From Treponema denticola (GTDB taxonomy: Bacteria > Spirochaetota > Spirochaetia > Treponematales > Treponemataceae): a DNA stretch of 64,000 nucleotides. The stretch covers positions 1,798,001 to 1,862,000 of the forward strand of contig NZ_CP051302.1 of the NCBI RefSeq assembly GCF_024181405.1, in the 5' to 3' direction. Shown piece after piece: positions 1-10,732 of the stretch. A program made the translations under genes and the position numbers. Below the pieces are notes generated by a model. The model searched no databases. It saw only the letters and a program-made list of their open reading frames with translations, and was not told the DNA's origin. Numbering within the stretch: position 1 is the first letter of the stretch; the number at the start of each line of letters is the position of its first letter.

Positions 1-3000
1 TCTTGCCCTTGAGCAAGCCTTTCTTTATGGTAACAACACCGGCAATAGCGGCAAGAACGGCAGGCGACTTTGGTCTGCGGGCTTCAAGGAGCTCCGAAAC
101 TCGCGGAAGACCTCCGGTAATATCCTTTGTCTTTACCGACTCTTTTGCTATCTTTGCAAGGATTGCACCGGCCTTAATTTCCTGACCTTCTTCAACCAAG
201 AGCTGAGCTCCTCCGGGGAGGAAGTAAGAGTCCTCACCTACGGTGTTACCCGATTCATCTGAGATAAAGATGCGGGGCTGCATCTTATCGAAGTGGGCAT
301 CGCTTATTCGCTTTTCGACAACCCCCGTTTCCTCATCGGCTTCTTCTTTTAAGGTTGTACCGGGAAGAATATCTTCAAAGCGGACAAAGCCGTCATATTC
401 CGCCAAAATGGGATCGGCGAAGGGGTCGAAAGTACCTACCGTTTCTCCGGCCTTTATAACATCATTTTCTTTTACTACAACCTCGGAACCGTTTCTTATC
501 TCTATTGTCTGCTCTTGACCTGTCAAATAGATAATATTATCTCTGACTTCGGCAATGGCTATATTTTCCGAAAGCACTTCCTTTCCGTTCTTTAATGTAT
601 AAAGAGGGTTACCCTTTACTACCCTTGTGCCTGTACTTACAAGGGCTGTTTCACCTTTTTTAAGAGCATACTCATTCAATACCCTGCTGAAGGTAAACTC
701 GCCTTTTCTTGTAAAGAGGAAGTGTCCGTTTTTAAGCGTTACATAAGAACCCTTTATACCGCGAACGATGATAGAATAGTCGTTAAATACGATCCTGTTC
801 TCTTCAACGTTTTTAGAAGCCGTACCGCCCTCGTGGAAGGTACGCATCGTAAGCTGTGTACCGGGCTGACCGATGGACTGGGCTGCGATAATACCTACAG
901 CCTCCCCTATTCGGACAATTCTGTTTCGGGCAAGATCCCGTCCGTAACATTTTACGCAAACACCGTGCTTGGATTCGCAGGTTAAAACGGTGCGGAGCTT
1001 AACGGTTTCAACACCGGCTTCTTCTATCTTCTTAGCTGTCTCATCGGTAATATACTCGTTTACATCTATGAGAAGCTCTCCCGTAATTGGGTGAATAACC
1101 CTTTCCAGAGTGTATTTTCCGGCAATACGCTCGCTCAAAGATTCACGGATTTCGTCTCCGCGTTTAATTGCGGCATATTCTATACCGTTGATGGTACCGC
1201 AGTCTTCTTCGTTTACAACTACGTTTTGGGCAATATCAACAAGACGGCGGGTCAGGTAACCTGCGTCAGAGGTTTTAAGAGCCGTATCGGTCAAACCTTT
1301 TCGGGCACCGTTAGTCGAAATAAAGAATTCCATAACGTTTAAGCCTTCTTTAAAGTTCGATCTAATCGGAAGTTCGATGATGTCTCCCGTAGGCTTGGAC
1401 ATAAGACCTCGCATTCCGGCAAGCTGATTTATCTGATCCTTAGAACCTCGAGCACCCGAAGTTTCCATCATGTGAATCGTGTTAAACCCACCCTTGTCTT
1501 CTTGCAGACGTTTCATAAGAATTTCTTTAAGATTGGAGTTTGTCTTCTGCCAAACGTCAACTACACGGTTATAGCGTTCTTCTTGGGTAATGTGGCCGCC
1601 CTTATACTGGTTATAGATTTCCAAAACCTCTTTGTTGGCCTTTTCGAGCATTCCGGCCTTTTCAGGAGGAATAATCATGTCTTCCATACTCAAAGTTGCA
1701 CCGAAATATGTAGCATACTTATAGCCGACAGCCTTGAGCTTGTCCAAAAGCTGAACAGCCAGCCACGGGCCCTTATCCTTAAAGACGTTCTCTATCAGTT
1801 TTCGTATTTTTTTATCGTTTAAAGCATAATTTGTAAAGGGAACGCCTTCGGGCATTTCCTCATTAAATAGAATCCTTCCCGGTGTAGTTCTTACGGTTTC
1901 AATCTTACCGGGTTCCGTTTCATAGTCGATTAAAACGGGTTCCTGCCAGCCTACGGCATGACATTCTGCGGCCATCAAAACTTCTGCAACGGAAGAATAT
2001 CGGCGCTCTTTTTTACCTTCAGCCAAGGCTCTTTCCTTTGTAAGATAGTAAAGACCTAGAACCATGTCCTGTGTCGGGAAAACTATTGTTTTTCCGTTTG
2101 CAGGGTCGAGAAGGTTTCGGGCTGAAAGCATCAAAGTCCAGCACTCCATTTGAGCCGCCTGAGTGAGCGGAACGTGGATAGCCATCTGGTCTCCGTCAAA
2201 GTCGGCGTTAAAGGCCTTACATACAAGAGGATGGAGGCGGATAGCCTTTCCTTCTACCAAAACGGGTTCAAAGGCCTGAATACCAAGCCTGTGGAGGGTC
2301 GGAGCACGGTTTAAAAGAACAGGATGTTCGCTTACAACCTCGTCAAGGACTGCAAAAACTTCGGCAGCTTCCTGTTCTACGAGGAGTTTTGCCTTTTTAA
2401 TATTGGAAACAACTTCCTTTTGAACAAGTTTTTTCATTATAAAAGGCTTAAACAGCTCCAAGGCCATCTTAGTGGGCAGACCGCACTGCCAAAGCTTGAG
2501 CTCGGGGCCTACAACAATAACGGATCGGCCTGAATAGTCGACACGCTTACCTAAGAGGTTTTGGCGGAATCTTCCCTGCTTTCCCTTTAAAAGATCGGAA
2601 ATCGATTTTAGAGGTCTGTTTGAAGCTCCTTTAATGGCCTTTTTGCGCTTTGAGTTATCGAACAAGGCATCGACCGCTTCTTGGAGCATTCTCTTTTCGT
2701 TTCTGATAATAATATCGGGGGCCTTTAGTTCCATGAGCTTACTCAAACGGCTGTTTCTGTGAATAACCCTTCGATACAAGTCATTGAGGTCGGAGGTTGC
2801 AAAGCGGCCTCCGTCAAGCTGAACCATGGGGCGCAAATCCGGAGGAATAACCGGAATAACATCAAGAATCATCCATTCGGGTTTGTTGCCCGATGCCCTG
2901 AAATTTTCAACTATTTCGATTCTGCGCAAAAGGCGTTGATCGCTTTTTGCACCTTTTTCAATCATTTTAGCACGAAGCTGGGCTGCAAGCTCATCCAAGT

Positions 3001-3547
3001 TTATATTTTGAAGAAGGGTTTTAATAGCCCCAGCTCCCATACCTGCGGTAAAGGCAGCTCCATAGCGTTCATGAGCATCCCTGTACTCATCTTCGGTTAA
3101 AAGCTGCATGGGTTCCAAGTCGGTATCGTTTGCATCTATAACGATGTATTTTTCGTAGTATAAAACAGACCTGAGGGCTGCAACCTGTAGGTTAAGCAAA
3201 AGTCCCATTCGGCTAGGTACCGAGCGGTAATACCAAATATGAGAAACGGGAGCTGCAAGTTCTATGTGTCCCATGCGTTCACGGCGTACCTTAAAGTGAG
3301 TAACCTCAACACCGCAGCGGTCGCAGATAACGCCCTTATAACGGATTGATTTAAACTTTCCGCAAAAACATTCCCATTCCTTTGTGGTTCCGAATATTCT
3401 TTCGCAAAACAAACCGTCCCTCTCCGGACGCAAGGTTCGGTAATTGATTGTTTCAGGCTTTTTTACTTCCCCATAGGACCAAGCCTTTATAGTGTCGGGT
3501 GAAGCAAGCCTTATCATCAAGCTGTCAAAATCCTGTATATCTCTCAT
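1..3547 (-). CDS. rpoC: RNA polymerase beta' subunit, 3' end cut off by window edge
   Basis: Largest catalytic subunit of RNA polymerase. About 1182 codons are visible, running off the left edge, so the C-terminal roughly 200-250 residues are missing. The first zinc site is at Cys60, Cys62, Cys75 and Cys78. The magnesium-binding active-site motif [10 protein letters not shown] lies near residue 447, and the second zinc cluster appears as [14 protein letters not shown]. The start at 3547 (MRDIQDFD) follows a GGAGAGGG Shine-Dalgarno. It lies 24 nt after rpoB and is the distal gene of the ribosomal protein/polymerase operon transcribed from the promoter near 10.75 kb. No frameshift is seen in the visible part. 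Identification is certain from long stretches of family sequence. Confidence 0.98.
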   Translation of the reverse strand, partial: MRDIQDFDSLMIRLASPDTIKAWSYGEVKKPETINYRTLRPERDGLFCERIFGTTKEWECFCGKFKSIRYKGVICDRCGVEVTHFKVRRERMGHIELAAPVSHIWYYRSVPSRMGLLLNLQVAALRSVLYYEKYIVIDANDTDLEPMQLLTEDEYRDAHERYGAAFTAGMGAGAIKTLLQNINLDELAAQLRAKMIEKGAKSDQRLLRRIEIVENFRASGNKPEWMILDVIPVIPPDLRPMVQLDGGRFATSDLNDLYRRVIHRNSRLSKLMELKAPDIIIRNEKRMLQEAVDALFDNSKRKKAIKGASNRPLKSISDLLKGKQGRFRQNLLGKRVDYSGRSVIVVGPELKLWQCGLPTKMALELFKPFIMKKLVQKEVVSNIKKAKLLVEQEAAEVFAVLDEVVSEHPVLLNRAPTLHRLGIQAFEPVLVEGKAIRLHPLVCKAFNADFDGDQMAIHVPLTQAAQMECWTLMLSARNLLDPANGKTIVFPTQDMVLGLYYLTKERALAEGKKERRYSSVAEVLMAAECHAVGWQEPVLIDYETEPGKIETVRTTPGRILFNEEMPEGVPFTNYALNDKKIRKLIENVFKDKGPWLAVQLLDKLKAVGYKYATYFGATLSMEDMIIPPEKAGMLEKANKEVLEIYNQYKGGHITQEERYNRVVDVWQKTNSNLKEILMKRLQEDKGGFNTIHMMETSGARGSKDQINQLAGMRGLMSKPTGDIIELPIRSNFKEGLNVMEFFISTNGARKGLTDTALKTSDAGYLTRRLVDIAQNVVVNEEDCGTINGIEYAAIKRGDEIRESLSERIAGKYTLERVIHPITGELLIDVNEYITDETAKKIEEAGVETVKLRTVLTCESKHGVCVKCYGRDLARNRIVRIGEAVGIIAAQSIGQPGTQLTMRTFHEGGTASKNVEENRIVFNDYSIIVRGIKGSYVTLKNGHFLFTRKGEFTFSRVLNEYALKKGETALVSTGTRVVKGNPLYTLKNGKEVLSENIAIAEVRDNIIYLTGQEQTIEIRNGSEVVVKENDVIKAGETVGTFDPFADPILAEYDGFVRFEDILPGTTLKEEADEETGVVEKRISDAHFDKMQPRIFISDESGNTVGEDSYFLPGGAQLLVEEGQEIKAGAILAKIAKESVKTKDITGGLPRVSELLEARRPKSPAVLAAIAGVVTIKKGLLKGK

Positions 3548-3571
3548 AATCTTTCCCTCTCCTTACTTCCG

Positions 3572-6500
3572 TTAAAAGTTAGTACTTGTTTTTTCGCGTT
3601 TAATTAGCTCTTCATCCCTTTCGGTTAAAGGAATCTGCTGACCCTTTGCATCATAGATTGTAAAGTCGAGAGCTAAACCTCTTAATTCCTGTACCAATAC
3701 GTTAAAGGATTCGGGGATACCGGCAGAGCTTGAAGGCTCGCCCTTAACGATGGATTCATATATTTTAGATCGTCCGTGCATATCGTCGGACTTGATTGTG
3801 ATAAGCTCCTGCAATGTGTTGGCTGCACCGTAAGCCTCAAGTGCCCAAACTTCCATTTCTCCCAAGCGCTGACCGCCGAATTGAGCCTTACCGCCCAAGG
3901 GCTGCTGGGTAACAAGAGAATAGGGGCCTGTTGACCGGGCGTGCATCTTATCGTCTACCAAGTGAGCCAGCTTTAAGAAGTAGATAACCCCGACAAATAC
4001 CTCGTTTTCAAAGAGGCGGCCGGTTAAGCCGTCACGGAGTTTTACCTTAGAGCTGGTAGGATAGCCGGCTTCTTTAAGCTTCGCTTCAATCTGTTCCATA
4101 CTGGGAGATTCAAAAACCGGAGACTCGTACCACTCATTCAATTTTAATCCTGCAAGTCCCAGCTCCGATTCCAAAATCTGGCCGATATTCATTCGAGAAG
4201 GAACACCGAGCGGGTTTAGACAAATATCAAGCGGTGTTCCGTCTTCCATGTAGGGCATATCTTCTTCGGGGAGAATTCTGGCTACAAGACCCTTGTTTCC
4301 GTGGCGGCCTGCCATTTTATCTCCCTCGCGGAGTTTTCGCTTTGTAGCGATTAAGACCTTTACAACTTCATCTACACCGGGACTCAAGTCATCTCCCTGA
4401 TCCCTCTTTAAGCGCTGAACATCGATAACCGTGCCCTCGGTTCCGTGGGGAACACGCAGAGAGGTATCCCGCACTTCCTTAGCCTTTTCACCGAAGATAG
4501 AATTAAGGAGCTTAAATTCGGGGGTTGTATCGCTTTCGCTCTTAGGAGTAACCTTTCCGACAAGGATATCGCCGGGCTTTACCTTAGAGCCTATGCGGAT
4601 AATACCTTCGCTGTCGAGGTCGTCCAAGCTCTTTTCGGACTTGTTCGGAATATCGCAGGTCATCTTTTCGGCACCCAGCTTTGTTTCCCGAACATCGGTT
4701 GAAAGCTCTTTTATATGGATAGAAGTAAACATATCTTCTTTTACGACCCTGCGTGAAATTAAGATAGCGTCTTCGTAGTTATAGCCGTTCCAAGGAACGA
4801 AGCCTACGAGGATGTTTCGGCCTAGGGCCAATTCTCCGTTATAGGTTGCAGGACCGTCAGCTATGGGCTGGCCTGCCTTGACCGTATCGCCTACATTGAC
4901 GATGGGGCGCTGATGGTAACAGGTTTCTTGGTTCGTCCTTTGATATTTTAAGAGAGTGTACTCATCCTTATCTTCTTTATTTTTTCCCTTTTCGGGGGCT
5001 ATGATAATCGTATCGGAAGAAACAAACTCAACCTTTCCCGATCTTTTTGCCTTAATCAAAACGCCCGAATCATAGGCACACTTTTTTTCCATACCGGTTC
5101 CGACTCGCGGAGGTTCGGGGAAAACTAAAGGAACAGCCTGACGCTGCATGTTAGAGCCCATGAGGGCACGGTTAGCGTCATCATGTTCAAGGAAGGGAAT
5201 TAGAGAAGCCGAAACGGATATAATCTGTTTAGGCGAAACATCCATGTACTGGATATCTTTCGGGCTTATTGAAGTATAGTCTCCAAGTTTTCGGCACGAA
5301 ACTTGATCCGTATTGATCTTTCCGTCCTTTCCGATAGCGGAAGAAACCTGTCCGATAAAATATTTGTCTTCATCCATTGCAGACAGGTACTCGATTTCGC
5401 GGGTAGCAACCCCGTTTACAACCTTTACATAGGGTGCCTCCAAAAAGCCGTATTCGTTTACACGAGCATAGTTTGCCATAGAAACGATAAGACCAATGTT
5501 CGGGCCTTCAGGGGTCTCGATCGGGCACATTCTTCCATAATGGGTATAGTGAACTTCTCGTACCTCAAAGCCCGCCCTGTCACGCGAAAGACCGCCCGGG
5601 CCTAAGGCATTAAGACGGCGCTTATGAGTAAGCTCGGCCAAGGGGTTTACCTGATCCATGAACTGGGACAACTGGCTTGCTCCGAAGAATTCCTTAATAG
5701 CCGCAACAATGGGCTTAATGGAAATTAAGTCCTGAGGTTTAATGGTATCCATTTCCTTCGAACTCATCCTGTCACGGGCAATACGCTCCATTCTGGAAAA
5801 GGCTTTTTTTAGAACATCGGTCATAATTTCGCCGACTGACCTAATTCGCCTATTGCCTAGGTGGTCGATATCGTCAATACTTTCTTCACCTATGTAAACC
5901 TTGATCAAAAATTTCATTGTCTTAAATATATCTTCTTCGATTAAGGTTGTACCTTTAACGTCATCGGAATAGTCGAATTTTTTGTTTAATTTATATCGGC
6001 CGACCTTACCTATATCGTACCTTCTTGCAGTAAAAAACATATTGTGCAGGTCTTCTTTTGCATTTTCGTAGGTAATAGGATCTCCCGGACGGATAACGCT
6101 GTAGACTGCGTTTAGGGCATCTTCAACGGTGGGCTCATCGTTTACGGCCGGATCGGGAGTATACTTGATTTCTTCTCTTTCAAAACAGTTGATGATAATC
6201 TGAGAATCCAAAGAATCTTTTCCCTTAAAGTCGATTATCGTTATCTTTTTAACGTCATTTTGAATTAAATCGTCGATGTTGTGGGGATGAATTTTTTCGC
6301 CGGCTTGATGCATTTTACGCTTTTCGCCGTCTTCACCCTTTACATAGACATCCCTGGCCAGTACCTGACCGATTAATTCTTCATACTCTGTCCTATCCGG
6401 AGATATTTTGGCTGTCTTTGTTTTATAGAAAAGGTCGATAATTTTTTCTCTTGTGTCATATCCGAGAGCACGTAAAAATATCGTACCTAAAATTCGCTTT

Positions 6501-7075
6501 TTACTGTCAAGCTTTGCGTAGATAAGCTCTTTTTTCTGATCTATTTCGAATTCAAGCCATGTTCCTCGGTATGGAATAATGCGGCTTGAGTAAACACCCT
6601 TTTCATGCGAAAAGATAACACCAGGCGAGCGGTGAATCTGAGAAACTACAACCCTTTCCGCTCCGTTTATAATAAAGGTTCCTCTTTCCGTCATCAGAGG
6701 AATATCGCCCATATAGATGTTTTTGCGGCGAATTTCCTTAGTTTCTTTAAAAAATAAGTCTATTTCGGCTTTTAAAGGGACGGAATAAGTAAGTCCCTTT
6801 TGTTTGCATTCAATTTCAGAAAATTTAATACTATCATAATCGAGAGAATAGGATAGATATTGCAAAGCCATGTCTTCATTTGTACTTTCAATAGGAAAAG
6901 TTGTATGGAATACCGATTCTAAGCCCTCAATCTCGGTCTCATCTGTCTTTTTTTCTTTGTTTAAAAATTTATTGTAAGATTGAATCTGAATATCGATGAG
7001 ATTAGGAAGCTCCATAAAATTCGGAACATCCTTACCGTAATACCTTCGATCTATTTTTTGACCTCTTGCAAACAT
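3572..7075 (-). CDS. rpoB: RNA polymerase beta subunit
   Basis: Second catalytic subunit of RNA polymerase, 1167 aa, normal for a spirochaete. The rifampicin region [18 protein letters not shown] is intact and is followed by [14 protein letters not shown] and [14 protein letters not shown]. The C-terminal clamp signature [18 protein letters not shown] is also present. Residue 489 (codon 5609-5611) is Asn where E. coli Ser531 stands, which is the residue linked to natural rifampicin resistance of spirochaetes. The start at 7075 (MFARGQK) has a GGGGGG Shine-Dalgarno four bases upstream. It is separated from rplL by about 150 nt containing three hairpins, which may set the polymerase to L7/L12 ratio. 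Confidence 0.99.
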   Translation of the reverse strand: MFARGQKIDRRYYGKDVPNFMELPNLIDIQIQSYNKFLNKEKKTDETEIEGLESVFHTTFPIESTNEDMALQYLSYSLDYDSIKFSEIECKQKGLTYSVPLKAEIDLFFKETKEIRRKNIYMGDIPLMTERGTFIINGAERVVVSQIHRSPGVIFSHEKGVYSSRIIPYRGTWLEFEIDQKKELIYAKLDSKKRILGTIFLRALGYDTREKIIDLFYKTKTAKISPDRTEYEELIGQVLARDVYVKGEDGEKRKMHQAGEKIHPHNIDDLIQNDVKKITIIDFKGKDSLDSQIIINCFEREEIKYTPDPAVNDEPTVEDALNAVYSVIRPGDPITYENAKEDLHNMFFTARRYDIGKVGRYKLNKKFDYSDDVKGTTLIEEDIFKTMKFLIKVYIGEESIDDIDHLGNRRIRSVGEIMTDVLKKAFSRMERIARDRMSSKEMDTIKPQDLISIKPIVAAIKEFFGASQLSQFMDQVNPLAELTHKRRLNALGPGGLSRDRAGFEVREVHYTHYGRMCPIETPEGPNIGLIVSMANYARVNEYGFLEAPYVKVVNGVATREIEYLSAMDEDKYFIGQVSSAIGKDGKINTDQVSCRKLGDYTSISPKDIQYMDVSPKQIISVSASLIPFLEHDDANRALMGSNMQRQAVPLVFPEPPRVGTGMEKKCAYDSGVLIKAKRSGKVEFVSSDTIIIAPEKGKNKEDKDEYTLLKYQRTNQETCYHQRPIVNVGDTVKAGQPIADGPATYNGELALGRNILVGFVPWNGYNYEDAILISRRVVKEDMFTSIHIKELSTDVRETKLGAEKMTCDIPNKSEKSLDDLDSEGIIRIGSKVKPGDILVGKVTPKSESDTTPEFKLLNSIFGEKAKEVRDTSLRVPHGTEGTVIDVQRLKRDQGDDLSPGVDEVVKVLIATKRKLREGDKMAGRHGNKGLVARILPEEDMPYMEDGTPLDICLNPLGVPSRMNIGQILESELGLAGLKLNEWYESPVFESPSMEQIEAKLKEAGYPTSSKVKLRDGLTGRLFENEVFVGVIYFLKLAHLVDDKMHARSTGPYSLVTQQPLGGKAQFGGQRLGEMEVWALEAYGAANTLQELITIKSDDMHGRSKIYESIVKGEPSSSAGIPESFNVLVQELRGLALDFTIYDAKGQQIPLTERDEELIKREKTSTNF

Positions 7076-7108
7076 CCATTACCCCCCAAGTCTATATTTA
7101 ATCACAAA

Positions 7109-7140
7109 AAGACTTCCTGAGAATTCATACAGGAAGTCTT
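7109..7140 (-). terminator. Hairpin with U-run between rplL and rpoB (attenuator-like)
   Basis: A perfect 11-bp inverted repeat (7109-7119 with 7130-7140) has a 10-nt loop and is followed, in the direction of transcription, by five T residues. It lies just upstream of the rpoB Shine-Dalgarno. Since rpoB must be transcribed through it, it is best read as a partial terminator, as known between rplL and rpoB in E. coli. The structure is seen; the function is inferred. Confidence 0.7.
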
Positions 7141-7162
7141 AGAGAAAATTCATTGTCTATGC

Positions 7163-7193
7163 TGTTGTGCTTCTTTTTGGAAGAAGCACAACA
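7163..7193 (-). promoter_or_regulatory. 13-bp perfect hairpin downstream of rplL
   Basis: A perfect 13-bp stem (7163-7175 with 7181-7193) has a 5-nt loop and lies in the rplL-rpoB spacer. A second short stem (CCGGC/GCCGG, 7198-7212) sits between it and the rplL stop codon. There is no U-run after it, so it is a better candidate for an RNA processing or 3'-end-protecting structure than for a terminator. Inference by analogy with RNase III sites at this position in other bacteria. Confidence 0.65.
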
Positions 7194-7223
7194 AGGTCCG
7201 GCATAAAGCCGGTATTTTGCTTA

Positions 7224-7613
7224 TTAAGCAATTTCAACTTCACCGCCGGCGGCTGTAATAGCTTCCTTAATCTTGGCTGCTTCTTCTTTAGAAACATCTT
7301 CTTTAAGGACTTTCGGAGCTCCTTCAACAAGCTCTTTAGCTTCCTTCAAGCCGAGGCCGGGAATAACGTTTCGAACTTCTTTAATAACACCGATCTTTTT
7401 ACCGGGATCGGAAAGACCTTTAAGAGTAACAGTGAATTCTGTCTTCTCTTCTTCAGCGGCTCCGCCTCCTGCAGCTCCGCCTGCAACTACTGCAACGGGA
7501 GCAGCGGCTGTTACACCGAATTTTTCTTCCATAGCCTTGATAAGCTCGGAAAGTTCGAGAATCGTTTTTTCGCCGATTGCTTCAATAATTTGTTCATTTG
7601 TTAATGCTGCCAT
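7224..7613 (-). CDS. rplL: Ribosomal protein L7/L12
   Basis: Stalk protein of the large subunit that recruits translation GTPases, 129 aa, normal length. The N-terminal dimerisation helix (residues 1-30), the Ala/Gly-rich hinge (about 36-53) and the C-terminal domain ending in [16 protein letters not shown] are all present. The start MAALTNEQ at 7613 follows an AAGGAGA Shine-Dalgarno. It sits between rplJ and rpoB and is flanked on both sides by hairpin-bearing spacers, unlike the nearly abutting genes upstream. This fits extra copies of L7/L12 relative to neighbours. Confidence 0.99.
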   Translation of the reverse strand: MAALTNEQIIEAIGEKTILELSELIKAMEEKFGVTAAAPVAVVAGGAAGGGAAEEEKTEFTVTLKGLSDPGKKIGVIKEVRNVIPGLGLKEAKELVEGAPKVLKEDVSKEEAAKIKEAITAAGGEVEIA

Positions 7614-7660
7614 ATTATCTTCTCCTTAAAAATTAGATTTTTGTGCTTTTTAGGCACCTT

Positions 7661-7722
7661 AAGCAGACAGGGGGTCAGCTTTTGAAGCCTGACTGCTTAC
7701 TACTTTCGGAAATATCCGAAAG
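7661..7722 (-). promoter_or_regulatory. Two hairpins in rplJ-rplL spacer
   Basis: In the 115-nt spacer, one stem pairs 7661-7671 with 7688-7698 (AAGCAG...CTGCTT plus CAGG...CCTG around an A-A mismatch). A second pairs CTTTCGGA at 7703-7710 with TCCGAAAG at 7715-7722 around loop AATA. Neither has a following U-run on the minus strand. They may be mRNA processing or stability elements upstream of rplL. Structure seen, role inferred. Confidence 0.55.
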
Positions 7723-7728
7723 CTTGTT

Positions 7729-8334
7729 TTAAGCCTCGGGAGCTGCTTCGGGAGCAGACTCTGCAGGCTGTTCGGCCGCTTTTTCCTCTGAAGCAGGAGC
7801 TTCAGCTTTTGCTTCTGCGGGAGCTGAGCCTTGGGCACCGCCCTTATCCACAATCGCCTGTAAGGTGCGTACAAACTTGGAAGTTGTAGCATTGACTGTA
7901 GACATAAACATTGCAATAAGATCTTTTTTGCCGGGAAGCTTTGAAAATGCCTCAATTTGCTTGGCATCATAAATTTCACCGTCAACTACCGCACCCTTAA
8001 TTACAAGAGCCGGAGCATCTTTTGCATATTCAAACAAGGTCTTAGCGGCAAGGTTTGCATCTTCTGCAATCATAGCCAAGGCTGTAGGTCCGGTTAACCA
8101 GGAATCTACATCCTTAATATCGGCATCTTCAAAAGCAATGCGTGCAAAATTATTGCGTACAACCTTGTATGTGCAAGCATTTTCTCTGAGCTTCTTGCGG
8201 AGCTCAGTGATTTGCTCAACCTTTAAGCCTCTGTACTCGGTAAAAATAAAAGCGGAGGAGGCTTTTACATAGTTTTTGATGCTTTCAATCGCTTCGGTTT
8301 TTTGGCGATTCGGATTTTTTGTTCTTAATGCCAT
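7729..8334 (-). CDS. rplJ: Ribosomal protein L10
   Basis: Stalk base protein that anchors L7/L12 to 23S rRNA, 201 aa. The usual body (about 170 aa) is recognisable, with ASSAFIFTEYRGLKVEQ near the N-terminus and a helical L12-binding region around residues 135-165. An unusual Ala/Glu/Pro-rich tail of roughly 30 residues follows (EAKAEAPASEEKAAEQPAES). The gene begins two bases after the end of rplA, so there is no room for a classical L10-binding leader directly before it. The start MALRTKNPN is preceded by GGAGAGTAAAA. Confidence 0.97.
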   Translation of the reverse strand: MALRTKNPNRQKTEAIESIKNYVKASSAFIFTEYRGLKVEQITELRKKLRENACTYKVVRNNFARIAFEDADIKDVDSWLTGPTALAMIAEDANLAAKTLFEYAKDAPALVIKGAVVDGEIYDAKQIEAFSKLPGKKDLIAMFMSTVNATTSKFVRTLQAIVDKGGAQGSAPAEAKAEAPASEEKAAEQPAESAPEAAPEA

Positions 8335-8336
8335 TT

Positions 8337-9017
8337 TTACTCTCCTACCTTATAATCAACCCAAACGCCGGGGCCCATCGTCGAACTAATCGATACGGAT
8401 CTGATATAGTCACCCTTTGCATCGGCAGGCTTTTTTCTCATCGTTTCGTTGATAAGAGCCTGTACGTTTTCCACAATCTTGGAAGAATCCATAGAAACCT
8501 TTCCGACAGGGAGATGAACAACTCCGCCCTTATCGGCGCGGAATTCTACACGGCCTTTTTTAAGCTCGTTTATAGCGCTTGCAATATCCGTGGTAACCGT
8601 TCCTGTCTTAGGGTTAGGCATTAAACCTCTGCGGCCGAGCACCATACCCAAGCGGCCTACATCCTTCATCATATCGGGGGTAGCAACCGCGATATCAAAA
8701 TCGAGCCAGCCGCCCTTTACTTTTTCGATGTACTCCGTAGAACCGGCATAGACAGCTCCTGCATCAAGAGCTTCTTTTACTCTATCGTCCGTACAAAAAA
8801 CCAAAACCTTTTTTTCGCCCCTAAACTGATGGGGGAGAACAAGGGTATCTCTAACGCTCTGTCCCTTACCAAGGGTCAAACTTACATGAACTTCAACTGT
8901 TTCATCGAATTTGGCGTATTTAAGCTCTTTGACAATATCAACAGCCTTGGGAAGCTCATAGGATGCGGCAGAATCATACTTTGCAAGTGCATTTTTGTAA
9001 TTTTTTCCGTGTTTCAT
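8337..9017 (-). CDS. rplA: Ribosomal protein L1
   Basis: Large-subunit protein of the L1 stalk, and in many bacteria a translational repressor of its own operon. Length is 226 aa, typical. Diagnostic stretches include GAVYAGSTEYIEKVKGGW, the MVLGRRGLMPNPKTGTV motif near residue 130, and the end FIRSVSISSTMGPGVW-like segment (here YIRSVSISSTMGPGVW). It lies 1 nt after rplK and 2 nt before rplJ, so it is translationally coupled to both. Confidence 0.98.
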   Translation of the reverse strand: MKHGKNYKNALAKYDSAASYELPKAVDIVKELKYAKFDETVEVHVSLTLGKGQSVRDTLVLPHQFRGEKKVLVFCTDDRVKEALDAGAVYAGSTEYIEKVKGGWLDFDIAVATPDMMKDVGRLGMVLGRRGLMPNPKTGTVTTDIASAINELKKGRVEFRADKGGVVHLPVGKVSMDSSKIVENVQALINETMRKKPADAKGDYIRSVSISSTMGPGVWVDYKVGE

Positions 9018-9018
9018 A

Positions 9019-9450
9019 CTAGCGCTCCACCTCTACACCCATGCTTCGTGCAGTTCCTGCAATGATTTTCTTTGCAGCTTCAATGTCGTTTGCATTGATA
9101 TCGGGCATCTTTGTTTTTGCGATTTCTTCCAATGCGGCCTTTGAAAGTTTTCCGACTTTTGCAGTAACCGATGTGGCAGAACCTTTTTCAATCTTACAGG
9201 CTTTTTTGATTAAAACCGATGCGGGCGGTGTTTTGAGGATAAAAGTAAAACTCTTATCGGCATATACCGTAATAACAACGGGGATAACCAAACCGGGCTC
9301 CATGGACTTTGTACGGTCATTGAACTGCTGTACAAACTGAGGCGCACTTACACCGTGCGGACCTAGAGCCGGGCCTACAGGCGGCGCAGGAGTTGCTTTT
9401 CCTGCGGGACACTGAAGTTTAATCTGTGTCACAACCTTTTTCTTTGCCAT
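9019..9450 (-). CDS. rplK: Ribosomal protein L11
   Basis: GTPase-centre protein, 143 aa, normal length. The N-terminal domain carries [13 protein letters not shown] and the C-terminal RNA-binding domain ends in [11 protein letters not shown]. The start [11 protein letters not shown] follows GGAAGGAGAGA. A 91-nt spacer separates it from nusG, larger than the 1-3 nt gaps on either side of the rplKAJ block. No clear terminator or promoter is visible there. Confidence 0.98.
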   Translation of the reverse strand: MAKKKVVTQIKLQCPAGKATPAPPVGPALGPHGVSAPQFVQQFNDRTKSMEPGLVIPVVITVYADKSFTFILKTPPASVLIKKACKIEKGSATSVTAKVGKLSKAALEEIAKTKMPDINANDIEAAKKIIAGTARSMGVEVER

Positions 9451-9541
9451 CTTCTCTCCTTCCGGTACAAACGGAGGTATTTCCTCCTCCCGTAATATAC
9501 AATTAAAGTGCTGATGCCGAGCACCGCACCTTGTTTAAAAT

Positions 9542-10099
9542 TTAAATGATTTCGGCTTGAGACATTTCGACTTCAACCGGTGTAGTACGGCCGAAGATCG
9601 CTACCATAACTCTTAACTTATTTTTATCTGCCATAACTTCATCGATGACGCCGGTAAACGAGGCAAAAGCACCTTCGATGATTTTAACATGCTGTCCTTC
9701 ACTGAAATTTTGAATAACCCGGATATTCTTGTCGCCCTTAATTTCGCCTGTTTTTTGCAGGATTTCCTTTGCTTCTTCAGAAGAAATAGGCTGAGGTTTT
9801 TCATTTCCTGCCGTTCCCAAGAAACCTGTAACACCCTGAATTTTGCGAATTTCGGAGCAAACACTTTTCCAACCAAGATCTGGAAGATTCATTTCGACCA
9901 GCATATAACCGGGAAGAAACTTACGCTTAACATTGCGTTTTTTTCCGCCCTTATTTTCAATTACAAGTTCTTCAGGTATTTTTATATCTGTAACAAAATC
10001 AGCAGAGATAATCCCTTTTTCTATCAGAGTACGTATCGTTCTTTCAATTTTATTCTCATAACCCGAATAGGTATGAAGAATGTACCAAGCCTTAGCCAT
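9542..10099 (-). CDS. nusG: Transcription termination/antitermination factor NusG
   Basis: Binds RNA polymerase to control elongation and Rho-dependent termination and to couple transcription with translation. Length 185 aa. The NGN domain starts with MAKAWYILHTYSGYENKIE and contains FLPGYMLVEMNL. The KOW domain is near residues 130-160 (EGQHVKIIEGAFASFTGVID). It is 3 nt from secE, as in most bacteria, and co-transcribed with the ribosomal protein genes. Confidence 0.98.
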   Translation of the reverse strand: MAKAWYILHTYSGYENKIERTIRTLIEKGIISADFVTDIKIPEELVIENKGGKKRNVKRKFLPGYMLVEMNLPDLGWKSVCSEIRKIQGVTGFLGTAGNEKPQPISSEEAKEILQKTGEIKGDKNIRVIQNFSEGQHVKIIEGAFASFTGVIDEVMADKNKLRVMVAIFGRTTPVEVEMSQAEII

Positions 10100-10102
10100 T
10101 AT

Positions 10103-10282
10103 TTAAAATATCCAACCCACACAAGCTATAAAGAAAGCATCAAGACCGCCGAGAAAAACAGCTACAATAAGGGTAGAAATCAACACTACTTTTACTGAAG
10201 ACCCTACTTCAGAAGCTGTAGGCCAGACAACTTTTCTAAGCTCGCCTATACATTCTTTCCAAAAAGTTCCAATTTTAGCCAT
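10103..10282 (-). CDS. secE: Preprotein translocase subunit SecE
   Basis: Small single-span subunit of the SecYEG translocon, 59 aa, the short bacterial form. It has an amphipathic region with the family motif ELRKVVWPT near residue 20 and one C-terminal membrane segment (about residues 33-57, VVLISTLIVAVFLGGL). The start MAKIGTFW at 10282 is chosen because a longer in-frame reading would extend into the tRNA-Trp gene. It lies 23 nt after tRNA-Trp and 3 nt before nusG. Confidence 0.96.
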   Translation of the reverse strand: MAKIGTFWKECIGELRKVVWPTASEVGSSVKVVLISTLIVAVFLGGLDAFFIACVGWIF

Positions 10283-10305
10283 AAAAACCTCGTTTTTTAA
10301 AATTA

Positions 10306-10378
10306 CAGGCCAGGAAGGACTCGAACCCTCAACATTCGGTTTTGGAGACCGACGCTCTACCATTGGAGCTACTGACCT
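10306..10378 (-). tRNA. tRNA-Trp (CCA anticodon)
   Basis: 73 nt fold as a complete cloverleaf. The 7-bp acceptor stem pairs AGGTCAG with CTGGCCT, with one G-U and discriminator G. The anticodon stem is CGGTC/GACCG-like around loop CTCCAAA, giving anticodon CCA, and the T-arm contains GGTTCGAGTCC. CCA is not encoded at the 3' end. It is embedded in the operon between rpmG and secE, the common bacterial arrangement. Confidence 0.97.
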
Positions 10379-10421
10379 AATTGAATCTAAGCCCGCTGCC
10401 TTACGGCACGGACTTATTCGA

Positions 10422-10592
10422 CTACTTTATCTTTGTTTCCTTATGCAATGTATGCTTGCGATCAAAAGAACAATACTTCATCAATTCAAGCTTACCCTGA
10501 ATATTTTTTCTGTTCTTAGATGTAGTATAATTTCTTCTTTTACATTCGCTGCATTGAAGAGCTATGAGCTCTACAGCCGTTTTCTTAGCCAT
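10422..10592 (-). CDS. rpmG: Ribosomal protein L33
   Basis: Small large-subunit protein, 56 aa, starting [20 protein letters not shown] and ending [11 protein letters not shown]. It is too short for a typical ORF filter but is clearly L33 by sequence and by position between two tRNA genes ahead of secE. It keeps the first CxxC pair and the third Cys ([12 protein letters not shown]). Asp stands where a zinc-binding L33 has its fourth Cys, so zinc binding is probably weakened or lost. Confidence 0.95.
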   Translation of the reverse strand: MAKKTAVELIALQCSECKRRNYTTSKNRKNIQGKLELMKYCSFDRKHTLHKETKIK

Positions 10593-10633
10593 TACTTTAC
10601 CCTCCGCAAAATTCTAGGTCATCGTTTCCGAAA

Positions 10634-10706
10634 AGCTCCCGAGCAGAATTGAACTGCTGACCCCAACCTTACCATGGTTGTGCTCTGCCGACTGAGCTAC
10701 AGGAGC
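10634..10706 (-). tRNA. tRNA-Thr (GGT anticodon)
   Basis: 73-nt cloverleaf. The acceptor stem pairs GCTCCTG with CGGGAGC (one U-G), with discriminator U. The anticodon stem CAACC/GGTTG encloses loop ATGGTAA, giving anticodon GGT, and the T-arm contains AGTTCAATTCT. No CCA is encoded. It is the first gene of the superoperon, starting about 26 nt after the -10 box. Confidence 0.97.
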
Positions 10707-10732
10707 AAAATACCCACAAAATAGGTTCAAGC

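Noticed and set aside
7167..7629. Plus-strand open frames opposite rplL (145 and 118 codons)
   Set aside because: They mirror the rplL sequence in antisense, have no ribosome site and show no protein family features.
8335..8336. L10 leader autoregulatory RNA before rplJ
   Set aside because: rplJ begins two bases after rplA, leaving no room. Hairpins are found only around rplL.
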